NCBI RefSeq assembly: GCF_001787335.1
Contig: NZ_CP014674.1
Coordinates: 1,902,501-1,966,500, forward strand
Direction: 5' to 3'
Origin: Kozakia baliensis
GTDB taxonomy: Bacteria > Pseudomonadota > Alphaproteobacteria > Acetobacterales > Acetobacteraceae
DNA: 64,000 nt
The notes under the pieces were generated by a model. That model was not told the DNA's origin. It searched no databases and saw nothing but the letters and a program-made list of their open reading frames with translations. Numbering within the stretch: the stretch's first letter is position 1; each line of letters opens with the position of its first letter. Shown piece after piece: positions 1-8,396 of this stretch. A program made the translations under genes and the position numbers.

Positions 1-912
1 CTCCGGTTGTTCGACCGGTATGATCTAATTGCCATGCAAGGAACGATCGCCACGATCATACGCCTGATCGGCACGGCTTCTCTATTTTTCGTAGGCGCTT
101 CGGTTTCACGTCTGGCAGGCATCTGGATGCTTGCCGAAGCCGCCGCCTGGACCATGCTATTCGGTTGCGCAATTTTAGAAATGCGCAAGCGTGGGCTTTT
201 GCAAGGTTTCGCCCATCGCTTCTGTGCCACCCTTCCCGACATTCTTACCAATCGTTTCGGCCGGGACCATCAGGGAATTTGGCGTTTCGCCTGGGCGACC
301 AACTTCAATTCGACGCTGTCCCTCACCTTCGGACATGTCGGCACGTTAATTGTCGGAAGCCTGCTCGGCCCGGCGAGCGCAGGCTATTATCGCATCGCCA
401 GCCAAGTTGCAGCGGGCATCGCCAAACCCGTTACCCTTGTGCAATCCACGCTCTATCCAGAAATGGCGCGGATGTGGCGTGAGCAATCCACGAAGCGCCT
501 TTATCGCATGTGCATACAGATCGCTTTAGTCGGCGGGGCGCTTGGCAGCTTGTTGCTGGTCGTCGCCTTTTTCGCCGGACGACCTTTATTGGATTTCATG
601 ACGGGAGATGCCCATTCCCGCGCCCTGCCCGTCATGCTTTGGCTTCTTGCCGCGGAGATCGTGACCGTCTGGGGACTCCCTCTTGAGCCGTTACTTTTTA
701 CGACCCGCAAATCCGGTGCGGCGATCCTGGCACGCACGATGGAGACCATTTTCTTCCTGCCGTTTCTTGTTTTGATGATTCGTTGGTACGGATTGGGCGG
801 CGTCGGCCCCGCCACACTCTGTGCAACGTTGATCTTGATCGGCATTCAACTCGTCATCGTGATCGCCTCGCGTCACGAAACAGCGGCCGACCAGGACGCC
901 GCCACATGTTGA
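1..912 (+). CDS. Polysaccharide/lipid flippase (Wzx/MATE-like), 5' partial
   Basis: The reading frame is open from the first base of the window, so the N-terminal half of the protein is missing. What remains is about 300 residues with several hydrophobic membrane segments, including a glycine- and alanine-rich stretch around LVGGALGSLLLVVAFFAG, and ends with two more membrane spans. The text resembles the C-terminal half of oligosaccharide flippases (polysaccharide biosynthesis protein family), which move undecaprenyl-linked glycans across the inner membrane. The next gene starts inside its stop (ATGTTGA), so both are probably cotranslated. A TTG at base 7 would be a possible start, but a complete flippase should be about 430-500 residues, so truncation by the window is more likely. 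Confidence 0.75.
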   Translation, partial: LRLFDRYDLIAMQGTIATIIRLIGTASLFFVGASVSRLAGIWMLAEAAAWTMLFGCAILEMRKRGLLQGFAHRFCATLPDILTNRFGRDHQGIWRFAWATNFNSTLSLTFGHVGTLIVGSLLGPASAGYYRIASQVAAGIAKPVTLVQSTLYPEMARMWREQSTKRLYRMCIQIALVGGALGSLLLVVAFFAGRPLLDFMTGDAHSRALPVMLWLLAAEIVTVWGLPLEPLLFTTRKSGAAILARTMETIFFLPFLVLMIRWYGLGGVGPATLCATLILIGIQLVIVIASRHETAADQDAATC

Positions 913-2039
913 AAATTGCTTTTCCTTACATCGCTCAACCGCATCAAACGCTGCATTCGCTTCCCATCGCCATGGAAATCGCCTCGCGCCATCCCGAAGC
1001 CGAGGTTCACGTCGCTTGCACAACGAATGCTCACCTCGATTACGCACGCACGCTCGGCTCGCTCTATCCGCAGGCTCGCGCGCGTTACGATCTGCTTAAA
1101 ATGCCCGATTTTCTTCGGCGCAAGATTGAACAGAACGGCCCAGGCGTCGCCGGAAAGCTGGCCAGCCTTTTCCTGAACCGAGATTATTTCTCACGCTTTC
1201 AGGCGATCGTCGTGCCGGAGCGCACATCGCTCTATCTGCGCCGCATGGGCATTCGCAAGCCGCGCATGATTTGGACCCGGCATGGCGCGGGCGACCGGGC
1301 TATCGGCTTTGCGAAAGACGTAAAGGAATTCGATTTCGTTCTACTTTCCGGCCGCAAAGTCGAGGAACGCCTTCTTTCCCAAGGCGCGATCACGCCAGGA
1401 CGGTATTATCGCGGGGCCTACGCCAAGTTCGACATCGTCAGGCGCATGGCGCGCAATCGACCGGCCTTGTTCGAAAATGACAAGCCGATCGTTCTCTACA
1501 ATCCCCATTTTTCAGGAAAATTATCGTCCTGGCCAACGCTCGGCGAAGAAATTCTACAGTATTTCGCCCATCAGGATCGGTATAATCTAATCTTCGCGCC
1601 GCATTACCGGCTTTTCGACAAGCGCCGCCAGGAAGGCGAAGCACTTGCGAACCGTTTTGCGGGTCATTCGAATATTCTTATCGATCCCGGCAGCCCGCGA
1701 AGCATTGATATGACTTACACCATGGCTGCCGATCTCTATATTGGAGACGTCAGCAGCCAGGTTGCGGAGTTTCTCATCCGTCCGCGCCCTTGCCTTTTCC
1801 TCAACGCACATCATGTCGAATGGCAAGAAGATCGTAATTATCGTTTCTGGAAGCTGGGCGATGTTATTGAAAATACCAGCAATCTTGGCGAAACGATTGA
1901 AAATGCATTCACGCACCATAACGCTTTTCTTGAGGCGCAACGTGAATATGTATTAGAAACCTTCGAGTTCCCAAACGATGGTCCGACCGCCCCCGGGGCG
2001 GCCGATGCGATCATCGATTACCTGAAACGAGCGGCATAA
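906..2039 (+). CDS. CDP-glycerol glycerophosphotransferase-like GT-B enzyme
   Basis: About 377 residues starting at the ATG that overlaps the preceding stop. An in-frame start further upstream at 783 would lie deep inside the flippase gene and is less likely. The protein has three signatures of the CDP-glycerol:polyglycerophosphate transferase family: a TRHGAGD segment in the N-terminal half, FAPHYRLF in the C-terminal half, and GDVSSQVAEFL near the end (the family D-x-S-S motif). Family members transfer polyol phosphates from CDP-polyols to a lipid or sugar acceptor at the cytoplasmic face. No signal peptide or strong membrane segment is seen. The stop overlaps the start of the fatty acyl-AMP ligase by one base (TAATG), which suggests a role in the same lipid pathway. 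The acceptor is unknown. Confidence 0.7.
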   Translation: MLKIAFPYIAQPHQTLHSLPIAMEIASRHPEAEVHVACTTNAHLDYARTLGSLYPQARARYDLLKMPDFLRRKIEQNGPGVAGKLASLFLNRDYFSRFQAIVVPERTSLYLRRMGIRKPRMIWTRHGAGDRAIGFAKDVKEFDFVLLSGRKVEERLLSQGAITPGRYYRGAYAKFDIVRRMARNRPALFENDKPIVLYNPHFSGKLSSWPTLGEEILQYFAHQDRYNLIFAPHYRLFDKRRQEGEALANRFAGHSNILIDPGSPRSIDMTYTMAADLYIGDVSSQVAEFLIRPRPCLFLNAHHVEWQEDRNYRFWKLGDVIENTSNLGETIENAFTHHNAFLEAQREYVLETFEFPNDGPTAPGAADAIIDYLKRAA

Positions 2040-3868
2040 TGACGCTCCCTTCTAATTCGTTGGCTTTAGCCATTCATCCCAAACGTGGAGTGCGGCAGAA
2101 TTTGAGCGAGATGCAGAGCAAGGCAGCCGAGACGGCTCAGCCCCTGATCCCTACCCCGAGCGCGTCCGGTCAGAAGCGGCGCTTTGGTGATTTCCCGACT
2201 TTCAGCGCCGCACTTGATTATGCTGCTCAAGGCGCGGCCGGTTTCAACATCTATAACGGCCGCGGGCAACTTCTCGAAGCGCTCCCCTATAGCTATTTGC
2301 GCACGCAAGCATTGGAAACGGCGCGTCGTTTGCTGGGCACTGGCCTTGAACCAGGAGACCGCGTGGCGATCGTTGCGGAAAGCGACGGCGATTTCGCACG
2401 CATTTTCTTCGGCTGCCAATATGCAGGGCTTGTACCGGCACCGCTGCCTTTGCCGATCGCATTCGGCGGCCGTGAAAGCTATATCGGCACCTTGCGCGGC
2501 ATGATCGCCGCAGCAGGCGCGCGCGCCGTGATCGTGCCCGATCTGATCGGTTCTTGGACGGACGAGATCGTTGCCGGATTGGATTTGACGTTCGGTGGCG
2601 CGCCATCCGCATTGATGGCGATGGCCGTTCCCGATCTGAAACTGCCGACCACGGCAACGGAAGACCTCTCTTACCTGCAATTCTCATCCGGCAGCACGCG
2701 CTTTCCGATGGGCGTAGCCGTGACGCAGCAGGCTGGCATGGCGAACGCGCGCGCCATTGCGCGCAATGGTCTGCAAGTGCGCGAAACCGGTGATCGCTGT
2801 GTCTCCTGGTTGCCGCTCTATCATGACATGGGCCTCGTCGGTTTTTTTCTGACGCCGCTGACATGCCAGTTGACGGTCGATTTGCTCCCGACGCGGGAAT
2901 TCGCACGTCGCCCTCATGTGTGGCTGGACCTGATCAGCCGTAACCGTGGCACCATCGCCTATAGCCCCTCGTTCGGCTATGAGCTTTGCGCGCGTCGCCC
3001 TGTTTCCAACGATCTCGATCTGTCCTGCTGGCGAATTGCCGGAATCGGTGGCGATATGATCCGCCACCATATCTTGGAAAACTTTTCGGAACGTTTCGCT
3101 TCCGTCGGTTTCTCGGCGAACGCCTTCGTTGCGTCTTACGGCATGGCCGAGGCAACCTTGGCCATCAGCTTCGCGCCGTTGGACCAGGGCATCAAGACCG
3201 ATACAATCGATCTGCGCCGATTGGAATCGGAAGGCATGGCTCATCCTTCCAACGATCCTTCTCACGCACTGCGCACCTTCGTGCTTTGCGGCGAAGCGCT
3301 ACCGGAACATCGGATCGAAATCCGCGATCCGGAAGGCAATATCCTTTCGGACCGTCATATCGGCATGGTGTATGTGCGTGGGCCAAGCCTCATGTGCGGT
3401 TATTTCGGGCGCGAGCAAGAAACCAACGACGTCCTGGACGCCAAAGGCTGGCTCAATACCGGCGATCTTGGCTACATGCTGGACAGCCAAGTTGTGATCA
3501 CGGGACGCGCCAAGGACCTGATCATCATCAATGGTCGCAATATTTGGCCGCAGGATCTGGAATGGTCCGCCGAAAAGGAAATCGGCAGCCTACGTTCGCG
3601 CGATGTCGCCGTGTTCTCCGTCGATGCCGAAACGGGCGAGAGCGTGGTCGCGCTCGTTCAGTGCCGCGCAACCAACGAAGCGGAACGTGAGCGCCTGCGT
3701 GAGGAAACCGCTAGCCTGTTCCGCCGCCAACATGGCGTGGAGGTCAACGTCATCCTCGTGCCGCCGCACACCCTGCCCCAAACTTCCTCAGGCAAGCTAA
3801 CGCGCGCACGAGCGAAGGCCATGCTACTGGCTGGCCAATTCGAGCCGATAGCAAGCAACGCGGCGTAA
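2039..3868 (+). CDS. Fatty acyl-AMP ligase (FAAL)
   Basis: 609 residues of the ANL adenylating superfamily. The P-loop-like motif QFSSGSTRFPMGV lies near residue 213, the TGDLGY motif near 474, the hinge GRAKDLIIINGRN near 488, and the C-terminal lysine in SSGKLTRAR near 583. The lack of a CoA-binding signature and the segment RNIWPQDLE after the hinge are typical of FAALs, which activate fatty acids as acyl-AMP and pass them to an acyl carrier protein rather than to CoA. The carrier protein and serine palmitoyltransferase follow directly, so its likely job is to load the dedicated carrier with the acyl chain condensed with serine. The first 25 residues are poorly conserved in appearance, and a later ATG at 2111 is possible. 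Confidence 0.85.
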   Translation: MTLPSNSLALAIHPKRGVRQNLSEMQSKAAETAQPLIPTPSASGQKRRFGDFPTFSAALDYAAQGAAGFNIYNGRGQLLEALPYSYLRTQALETARRLLGTGLEPGDRVAIVAESDGDFARIFFGCQYAGLVPAPLPLPIAFGGRESYIGTLRGMIAAAGARAVIVPDLIGSWTDEIVAGLDLTFGGAPSALMAMAVPDLKLPTTATEDLSYLQFSSGSTRFPMGVAVTQQAGMANARAIARNGLQVRETGDRCVSWLPLYHDMGLVGFFLTPLTCQLTVDLLPTREFARRPHVWLDLISRNRGTIAYSPSFGYELCARRPVSNDLDLSCWRIAGIGGDMIRHHILENFSERFASVGFSANAFVASYGMAEATLAISFAPLDQGIKTDTIDLRRLESEGMAHPSNDPSHALRTFVLCGEALPEHRIEIRDPEGNILSDRHIGMVYVRGPSLMCGYFGREQETNDVLDAKGWLNTGDLGYMLDSQVVITGRAKDLIIINGRNIWPQDLEWSAEKEIGSLRSRDVAVFSVDAETGESVVALVQCRATNEAERERLREETASLFRRQHGVEVNVILVPPHTLPQTSSGKLTRARAKAMLLAGQFEPIASNAA

Positions 3869-3875
3869 GAACCTG

Positions 3876-3906
3876 TTCCGGCGGAGGGAACTCTCTTCCG
3901 CTGGAA
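3876..3906 (+). repeat. Hairpin between FAAL and ACP genes
   Basis: A ten-base-pair inverted repeat (TTCCGGCGGA paired with TCCGCTGGAA, one G-T pair) around a loop of about ten bases sits 8 bases after the FAAL stop. There is no run of T after it, so it is not a clear terminator. It could set relative expression of the ligase and the carrier protein, or stabilise the upstream transcript. Confidence 0.35.
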
Positions 3907-4005
3907 TCCGCGCCACAAGAATTTCTAGCCAATCAATGCGTCATGTCGCATAAGCGGCCACACTTGCGTGATGCCACGCTTTCAAAGCTTTAGCGGAGAC
4001 TTCGT

Positions 4006-4263
4006 ATGACGGACACGGTCGAGTCCATCTCCTCAATGATCGTGCAGAAACTGCTCGCCAATCCGAAAGTGCCGCGCGATATCGATGGCGACAGTAAGAT
4101 TGTCGAAGACCTGGCGTTCGATAGCCTCGCCGTCATGAATTTCGTCATGGAGATCGAGGACACGCTCGATGTCTCCGTTCCGCTCGATAAACTCGCCGAT
4201 ATCCGCACCATCCACGACCTTGCAGTCTGCCTTGCCGGACTGAAGAACGGCAACTTTCCATGA
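4006..4263 (+). CDS. Dedicated acyl carrier protein of the sphingolipid module
   Basis: 85 residues with the phosphopantetheine attachment motif F-D-S-L, serine at residue 40, inside an acidic helical protein typical of acyl carrier proteins. A GGAG ribosome site lies about 9 bases before the ATG. It differs clearly from the housekeeping AcpP encoded at 18473-18712 (no DDLGADSLD motif), so it is a specialised carrier. Its position between the acyl-AMP ligase and serine palmitoyltransferase, with an ATGA overlap to the latter, suggests that it delivers the acyl chain to that enzyme, as described for the sphingolipid carrier protein of other alphaproteobacteria. Confidence 0.85.
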   Translation: MTDTVESISSMIVQKLLANPKVPRDIDGDSKIVEDLAFDSLAVMNFVMEIEDTLDVSVPLDKLADIRTIHDLAVCLAGLKNGNFP

Positions 4264-5453
4264 TCGATATCTTCGCGAAATATGACGGGCTGAAAGCGGC
4301 CATTGCAGGATTGACGCAGAACACGCCGCGCAGCCCGTTCGACGTCGTGATCGAACGCCCGCTGTCGGCGACGGTTGGGCTGATCGAAGGACGCGAGACG
4401 CTTCTATTCGGCACCAATAATTATCTCGGTCTCAGCCAATCCAAGGCAGCGGCCGAGGCGGCGATCGCCACCGTGCGCGAAGAAGGCGTCGGGACGACCG
4501 GCTCACGCATCGCGAACGGCACTTACGCTTTGCACCGTCGCCTGGAACGACGCTTAGCGGAAGTGTTCCGCCGCCGTCATTGCATGATCTTCTCGACCGG
4601 CTATCAGGCGAATTTAGGCGCGATCTCGGCTCTGGCCGGGAAAGACGACATTTTGCTGCTGGATGCGGACAGTCATGCCAGCATTTACGATGGCAGCCGC
4701 CTTTCCCATGCGCAGGTAATTCGTTTCCGCCATAACGATCCGTCCGATCTGGACCGCCGTTTGGGCCGGCTCAAGGACCATCCGGGCGCCAAGCTGATCG
4801 TCGTCGAGGGCATCTATTCCATGACCGGCAACGTCGCGCCGATGCGCGAATTTGCCGAAGTGAAGAAGAAGCACGGCGCTTATCTGCTGGCGGACGAGGC
4901 GCATTCTTTCGGCGTCATGGGCGAACACGGGCGCGGCGTGGCCGAACAGGACGGATGCGAGGAGGATATCGATTTCGTCGTTGGCACCTTCTCCAAAAGT
5001 CTCGGCACGGTCGGCGGTTATTGCGTCTCCAATCTGGATGGGATGGAACTTATCCGCCTGTGCTCGCGGCCTTACATGTTCACGGCATCCCTGCCCCCGG
5101 AAATCATCGCCTCTACCTTGGCGGCGCTGGATGAAATGCAGGCACGCCCGGAACTGCGCCACCGGTTGCAGGAAAATGCCAAGCGCCTCAATCATGGCCT
5201 GCATGGCTTGGGCCTCAATGCCAGCCCGCATGTCAGCCCGGTCGTGGCGGTGACGCTCGACGCCGTCGATCAGGCTGTTGCGTTCTGGAATCGCCTGCTT
5301 GAACTGGGCGTTTATGTCAATCTTTCCCTGCCACCCGCAACGCCGGATGAGCGTCCTCTGTTGCGTTGCTCGGTAATGGCCGCGCATTCGCCGCAGGAAA
5401 TCGACCGCGCCGTAGAGGTATTCGGGCAAGTCGCCAAGGAATTGGCGGCGTAA
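4260..5453 (+). CDS. spt: Serine palmitoyltransferase (alpha-oxoamine synthase)
   Basis: 397 residues, a PLP-dependent alpha-oxoamine synthase. The PLP lysine is residue 246 in GTFSKSLGTVGGYC, which has the serine palmitoyltransferase form rather than the KBL or BioF form; the motif LADEAHSFGVMGEHGRG carries the PLP-contacting aspartate and histidine. The enzyme condenses L-serine with an acyl thioester to give 3-ketosphinganine, the first step of sphingolipid synthesis, in the cytoplasm. The start overlaps the carrier protein stop (ATGA). Length matches the soluble bacterial homodimer. BioF is the main alternative, but the lysine motif and the FAAL-ACP context argue for sphingolipids. Confidence 0.88.
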   Translation: MIDIFAKYDGLKAAIAGLTQNTPRSPFDVVIERPLSATVGLIEGRETLLFGTNNYLGLSQSKAAAEAAIATVREEGVGTTGSRIANGTYALHRRLERRLAEVFRRRHCMIFSTGYQANLGAISALAGKDDILLLDADSHASIYDGSRLSHAQVIRFRHNDPSDLDRRLGRLKDHPGAKLIVVEGIYSMTGNVAPMREFAEVKKKHGAYLLADEAHSFGVMGEHGRGVAEQDGCEEDIDFVVGTFSKSLGTVGGYCVSNLDGMELIRLCSRPYMFTASLPPEIIASTLAALDEMQARPELRHRLQENAKRLNHGLHGLGLNASPHVSPVVAVTLDAVDQAVAFWNRLLELGVYVNLSLPPATPDERPLLRCSVMAAHSPQEIDRAVEVFGQVAKELAA

Positions 5454-6395
5454 TTAAACGGCTGGCGGGCGCAATACGGAACGTGCCCGCCATAGCAGCC
5501 AAGGCAAGCATAACAGCGGGTGTTTCGCCTCGAACGGCGAAAGATTGAGCTTCAAGCCGTTATGCCGCTCAATTTTCCAAGCCAAATAAGACGCGCCGCC
5601 TTCGAAAGTGAAAGCGCCTTTGAGAAGGCGCGCAACGTTGAGCCAGCGGCCACGACGCGCGATTTTCTCCCAGCGCTTTCTAGCGCGTGCGGATTGACAC
5701 GATGTGAGAATCGGTCGCAGCGCCTCGCCTTCGCGCGTGAATTTCAGCCCGGCAGCCTCCCAGGCCAAGGGAAGCAACGCAGCGAAGCGTTCCTCTTGTC
5801 CGGCCATAAGCGCTTTGCCACGCCCCGGTTTTTCAACGCGCAATTCAGCAGCGTAGGTGGCAGAGAAAAGTGCGCGCCACCAAGCAATCGGTATGGCGGA
5901 GCCCGTTCCTAAAAACGCGGCCCAACCTGCCGCAGTGAGGACGCTTTGACGCACCGCACCGAGCAAACGGTCGGCGGCAGCAGAATCTCTGACCCAGGCC
6001 AACCGGACGGGCTGGCAGAACCGCGCCCAAATCGTGGTGTCCAGCGCGCGCGGCGAAGTCAACGCCTCGAATTGCGCGATCCCGATGAAAGCCACCTTGG
6101 CGCGCAACGTCACGCCATCGATGGCCTGTTCAACATAACGCACATTAGGCGGCAGGAACCGATTCGCCATCCGCTCCAGAGGTGAAGCCGGCCAATCCGA
6201 AAGCGTTTCCAAGACGATATAAAAATCGAGAATACCGCTCGGGTCGAACTCCCGTAGTCCGGAGCCATAGAACAACACGCCCAACGGCCGATGCGCCCCA
6301 ACCATTCCTTCAACGAAACGCGTCACGCGCGGATCGGTTGGCGTGGTCAGTTCCGCAATCAGAGCGCGGCAGAGCGGTTCTTGCGGATCAATCAT
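5454..6395 (-). CDS. Tam41-like CTP-dependent nucleotidyltransferase
   Basis: 313 residues from an ATG that overlaps the stop of the upstream lipid kinase; a GTG at 6419 is an alternative with a longer overlap. The segment LFYGSGLREF (residues 41-50), followed by ILDFYIVLE, has the pattern Y-G-S-G ... D-F of the mitochondrial CDP-diacylglycerol synthase Tam41/Mmp37, a member of the nucleotidyltransferase fold. Further on, the order NVRYVE, LRAKVAFIG and FCQPVRLA resembles the iKYGVvs and KPV regions of that family. It could convert a phosphorylated lipid and CTP to a CDP-lipid. Being cotranscribed with a lipid kinase fits this. The family assignment rests on motif memory, and the substrate is inferred. 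Confidence 0.6.
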   Translation of the reverse strand: MIDPQEPLCRALIAELTTPTDPRVTRFVEGMVGAHRPLGVLFYGSGLREFDPSGILDFYIVLETLSDWPASPLERMANRFLPPNVRYVEQAIDGVTLRAKVAFIGIAQFEALTSPRALDTTIWARFCQPVRLAWVRDSAAADRLLGAVRQSVLTAAGWAAFLGTGSAIPIAWWRALFSATYAAELRVEKPGRGKALMAGQEERFAALLPLAWEAAGLKFTREGEALRPILTSCQSARARKRWEKIARRGRWLNVARLLKGAFTFEGGASYLAWKIERHNGLKLNLSPFEAKHPLLCLPWLLWRARSVLRPPAV

Positions 6396-7419
6396 GCAAA
6401 AAGGTGAATCTCGGGCCACGAGAGAGCTTGATAACGCCCCCTTCGCCTGGGGAAAGCACCTCGCCGTCCAGCACGAAATCGCTCGGTGAATGCAACCACA
6501 TATCCTGCACGCAACCGCTGGCGTAATCAGGGCTTTGCCGCAGCCAATTCTCGGCGCGCCCTCGCAACAGAGACCATGTCGCCCGTACCAGATGAGTAGG
6601 ATGGTCTTTTACGTTAAGAAAATGCAGCCCGTCCTGCGCGTCGCTCTGCTTGCGCCAAAACGGCCAGATGCCACGATTGAGATGATGCAACGCCGTGGCG
6701 ATGAAAAGGAAGCTGCGCCCGTCCGCAATCACACCTTCAGCGGTTTCGAGCCGCGCCGGATCGCCGTTCAGCCAGGTTTCGCGCTGGCGACGCCGCGCCA
6801 AGCTGCCGAACGTGGCCAACAATGTGACGCCAACCGCCAGATCGTGGGGCGCATAACGCAGAACATGCGGCGAATGTGCAATGGCGATCGCCCGCGCATA
6901 ACCCGTGCTGCCGTGGAACATGCCTAGCCGGGACGGTTGGGACTCGTCCGGCCAGGAGACTTGAAGCGGGGCGCGTATGATGAAGCCCAGGCGCTCCGTC
7001 TCCTCCATCAACTGCTTCAATGCCGCCAGGCCCCGTCGCTGGAACCCGACATCCTTGGCAATAAGATTGGTGTTACCCGAAGGAAAAATCGCGATACGCG
7101 GCAAGGCGTCAGCTGGATAAGCATGGCATATCCGCGTCAACACATCGCTGACGGTGCCGTCTCCACCATTAATGGCGATGAGGGGCGTTTTCCGAGCCGC
7201 CAGACGGCGTATCATCGCCTCCATTTCCTCATGCGACTGAGGCTGGAGAAAACCGTCGCCAAGCCATGCGGAGGCCTGTCGTACGAACGCCTTACCGTCA
7301 CGCCGATTGCGTCGGCTACGGGGATTGTGAATCAGGGCGAGGCGCACAGGAGCATCATTTATGTTATCGAGATCTCGTTCTTTATGACGGGACGAAAGGC
7401 CCGCCTTGCGCGGCGCCAT
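6388..7419 (-). CDS. Diacylglycerol/ceramide-kinase family lipid kinase
   Basis: 343 residues from ATG 7419 (a GTG at 7431 is also open). The catalytic motif INGGDGTV lies at residues 83-90 and FPSGNTN near residue 113, both diagnostic for the diacylglycerol kinase catalytic domain, which uses ATP to phosphorylate a lipid alcohol. The N-terminal ALIHNPRSRR segment fits the family start. It lies next to serine palmitoyltransferase and divides the locus into two divergent halves, so ceramide or a sphingoid base is a likely substrate; a ceramide kinase of this family is known from Caulobacter. Diacylglycerol or another lipid cannot be excluded. The downstream Tam41-like gene overlaps it by 8 bases. 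Confidence 0.8.
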   Translation of the reverse strand: MAPRKAGLSSRHKERDLDNINDAPVRLALIHNPRSRRNRRDGKAFVRQASAWLGDGFLQPQSHEEMEAMIRRLAARKTPLIAINGGDGTVSDVLTRICHAYPADALPRIAIFPSGNTNLIAKDVGFQRRGLAALKQLMEETERLGFIIRAPLQVSWPDESQPSRLGMFHGSTGYARAIAIAHSPHVLRYAPHDLAVGVTLLATFGSLARRRQRETWLNGDPARLETAEGVIADGRSFLFIATALHHLNRGIWPFWRKQSDAQDGLHFLNVKDHPTHLVRATWSLLRGRAENWLRQSPDYASGCVQDMWLHSPSDFVLDGEVLSPGEGGVIKLSRGPRFTFLHD

Positions 7420-7496
7420 AGCATGACTCACACTGCGCGACTAGAAACGGCCGTTTATTTCCTATCGGGCGCGCCGCAACGGCACTATCGAGGCTT

Positions 7497-8396
7497 ATGT
7501 CCATCCCTGCTCCGAACTCCGTCACGATTGCCCATCTTTCAGACGTCCACTTGCCGCCGCCAGCCGCAATTCCTCTGCGGGAACTGCGCAATAAGCGCCT
7601 GCTGAGCTTGATGTCGTGGAAAAAACACCGGCAACATCGCCATCTCGGCCGCCTGTCCGATGCGGTCATTGCCGATATCGCCGCCCATGGCCCCGATATG
7701 ATTGCCAATTCCGGAGATCTCACCAATTTCGGCCTTCCGGAAGAATTCGTGGCCGGAGCAGCGTGGCTTTCTTCCCTCCCCGCCCCAACCTGTATCGTGC
7801 CGGGCAATCATGATTGCATGGTGGCGCAGCCTTGGGCGGAAGGTTTGGCGCATTGGTCGCTTTGGATGACGGATCGGGGAAAGGATTTCCCTTATTGCCG
7901 CCAAATCGGCGATGTCGTGATAATCGGCATCAATAGCGGCATCCCCAGCCCACCTTTCATGGCTTATGGCCGCGTCGGGCGCGCGCAAACGCGCCGCCTG
8001 CGCGATCTCCTTCACCGCACGCGAGGATTGTGCCGCGTGGTGATGATCCATCACCCGCCCCGCCCCGGCCTCGTGGTGCGCCGCAAATCGCTGCTCGATC
8101 AACGATATGTCGCCGCCGCCCTGCGCGAAGCGGGAGCGGAGATCGTGCTGCACGGTCATTCTCACGACTCGACGATCACAACCATTCCGCAATCCGATAT
8201 CCCGCTTTTGGGCATCGCCTCCGCATCTCTGCGTTCCCTCAAACCCTGGCGCCAGGCTGCGTGGAACGAATTGACGATCCATCGGGAAGAAAACGCTTGG
8301 CGCATTGCCCTCGCCCAGCATCGTATTCTTGACGAAGGAGGCAGCGAGGTTGCTCAACGCCGCGTCTGGCAACGCCCTTGCGAGCAAGCAGCATGA
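7497..8396 (+). CDS. Calcineurin-like metallophosphoesterase
   Basis: 299 residues with the full metal-binding set of the calcineurin-like family: LSDVHL (D16, H18), SGDLTN (near 73), GNHD (103-106), HHPP (about 184) and GHSH (about 219). A GAGG ribosome site precedes the ATG. It lacks a signal peptide, so it acts in the cytoplasm or at the inner membrane. Family members include CpdA and the UDP-diacylglucosamine hydrolases LpxH, LpxI-replacing LpxG and relatives. As the first gene of a chain with lipid-transport and lipid-modifying genes it may cleave a phosphoanhydride or phosphomonoester on a lipid intermediate. That role is inferred from context. It is divergent from the lipid kinase gene. 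Confidence 0.8.
   Translation: MSIPAPNSVTIAHLSDVHLPPPAAIPLRELRNKRLLSLMSWKKHRQHRHLGRLSDAVIADIAAHGPDMIANSGDLTNFGLPEEFVAGAAWLSSLPAPTCIVPGNHDCMVAQPWAEGLAHWSLWMTDRGKDFPYCRQIGDVVIIGINSGIPSPPFMAYGRVGRAQTRRLRDLLHRTRGLCRVVMIHHPPRPGLVVRRKSLLDQRYVAAALREAGAEIVLHGHSHDSTITTIPQSDIPLLGIASASLRSLKPWRQAAWNELTIHREENAWRIALAQHRILDEGGSEVAQRRVWQRPCEQAA

Noticed and set aside
783-905. Upstream in-frame extension of the CDP-glycerol-transferase-like gene
   Set aside because: It lies inside the flippase gene; the ATG at 906 fits the overlap pattern of the locus and the protein alignment starts there.
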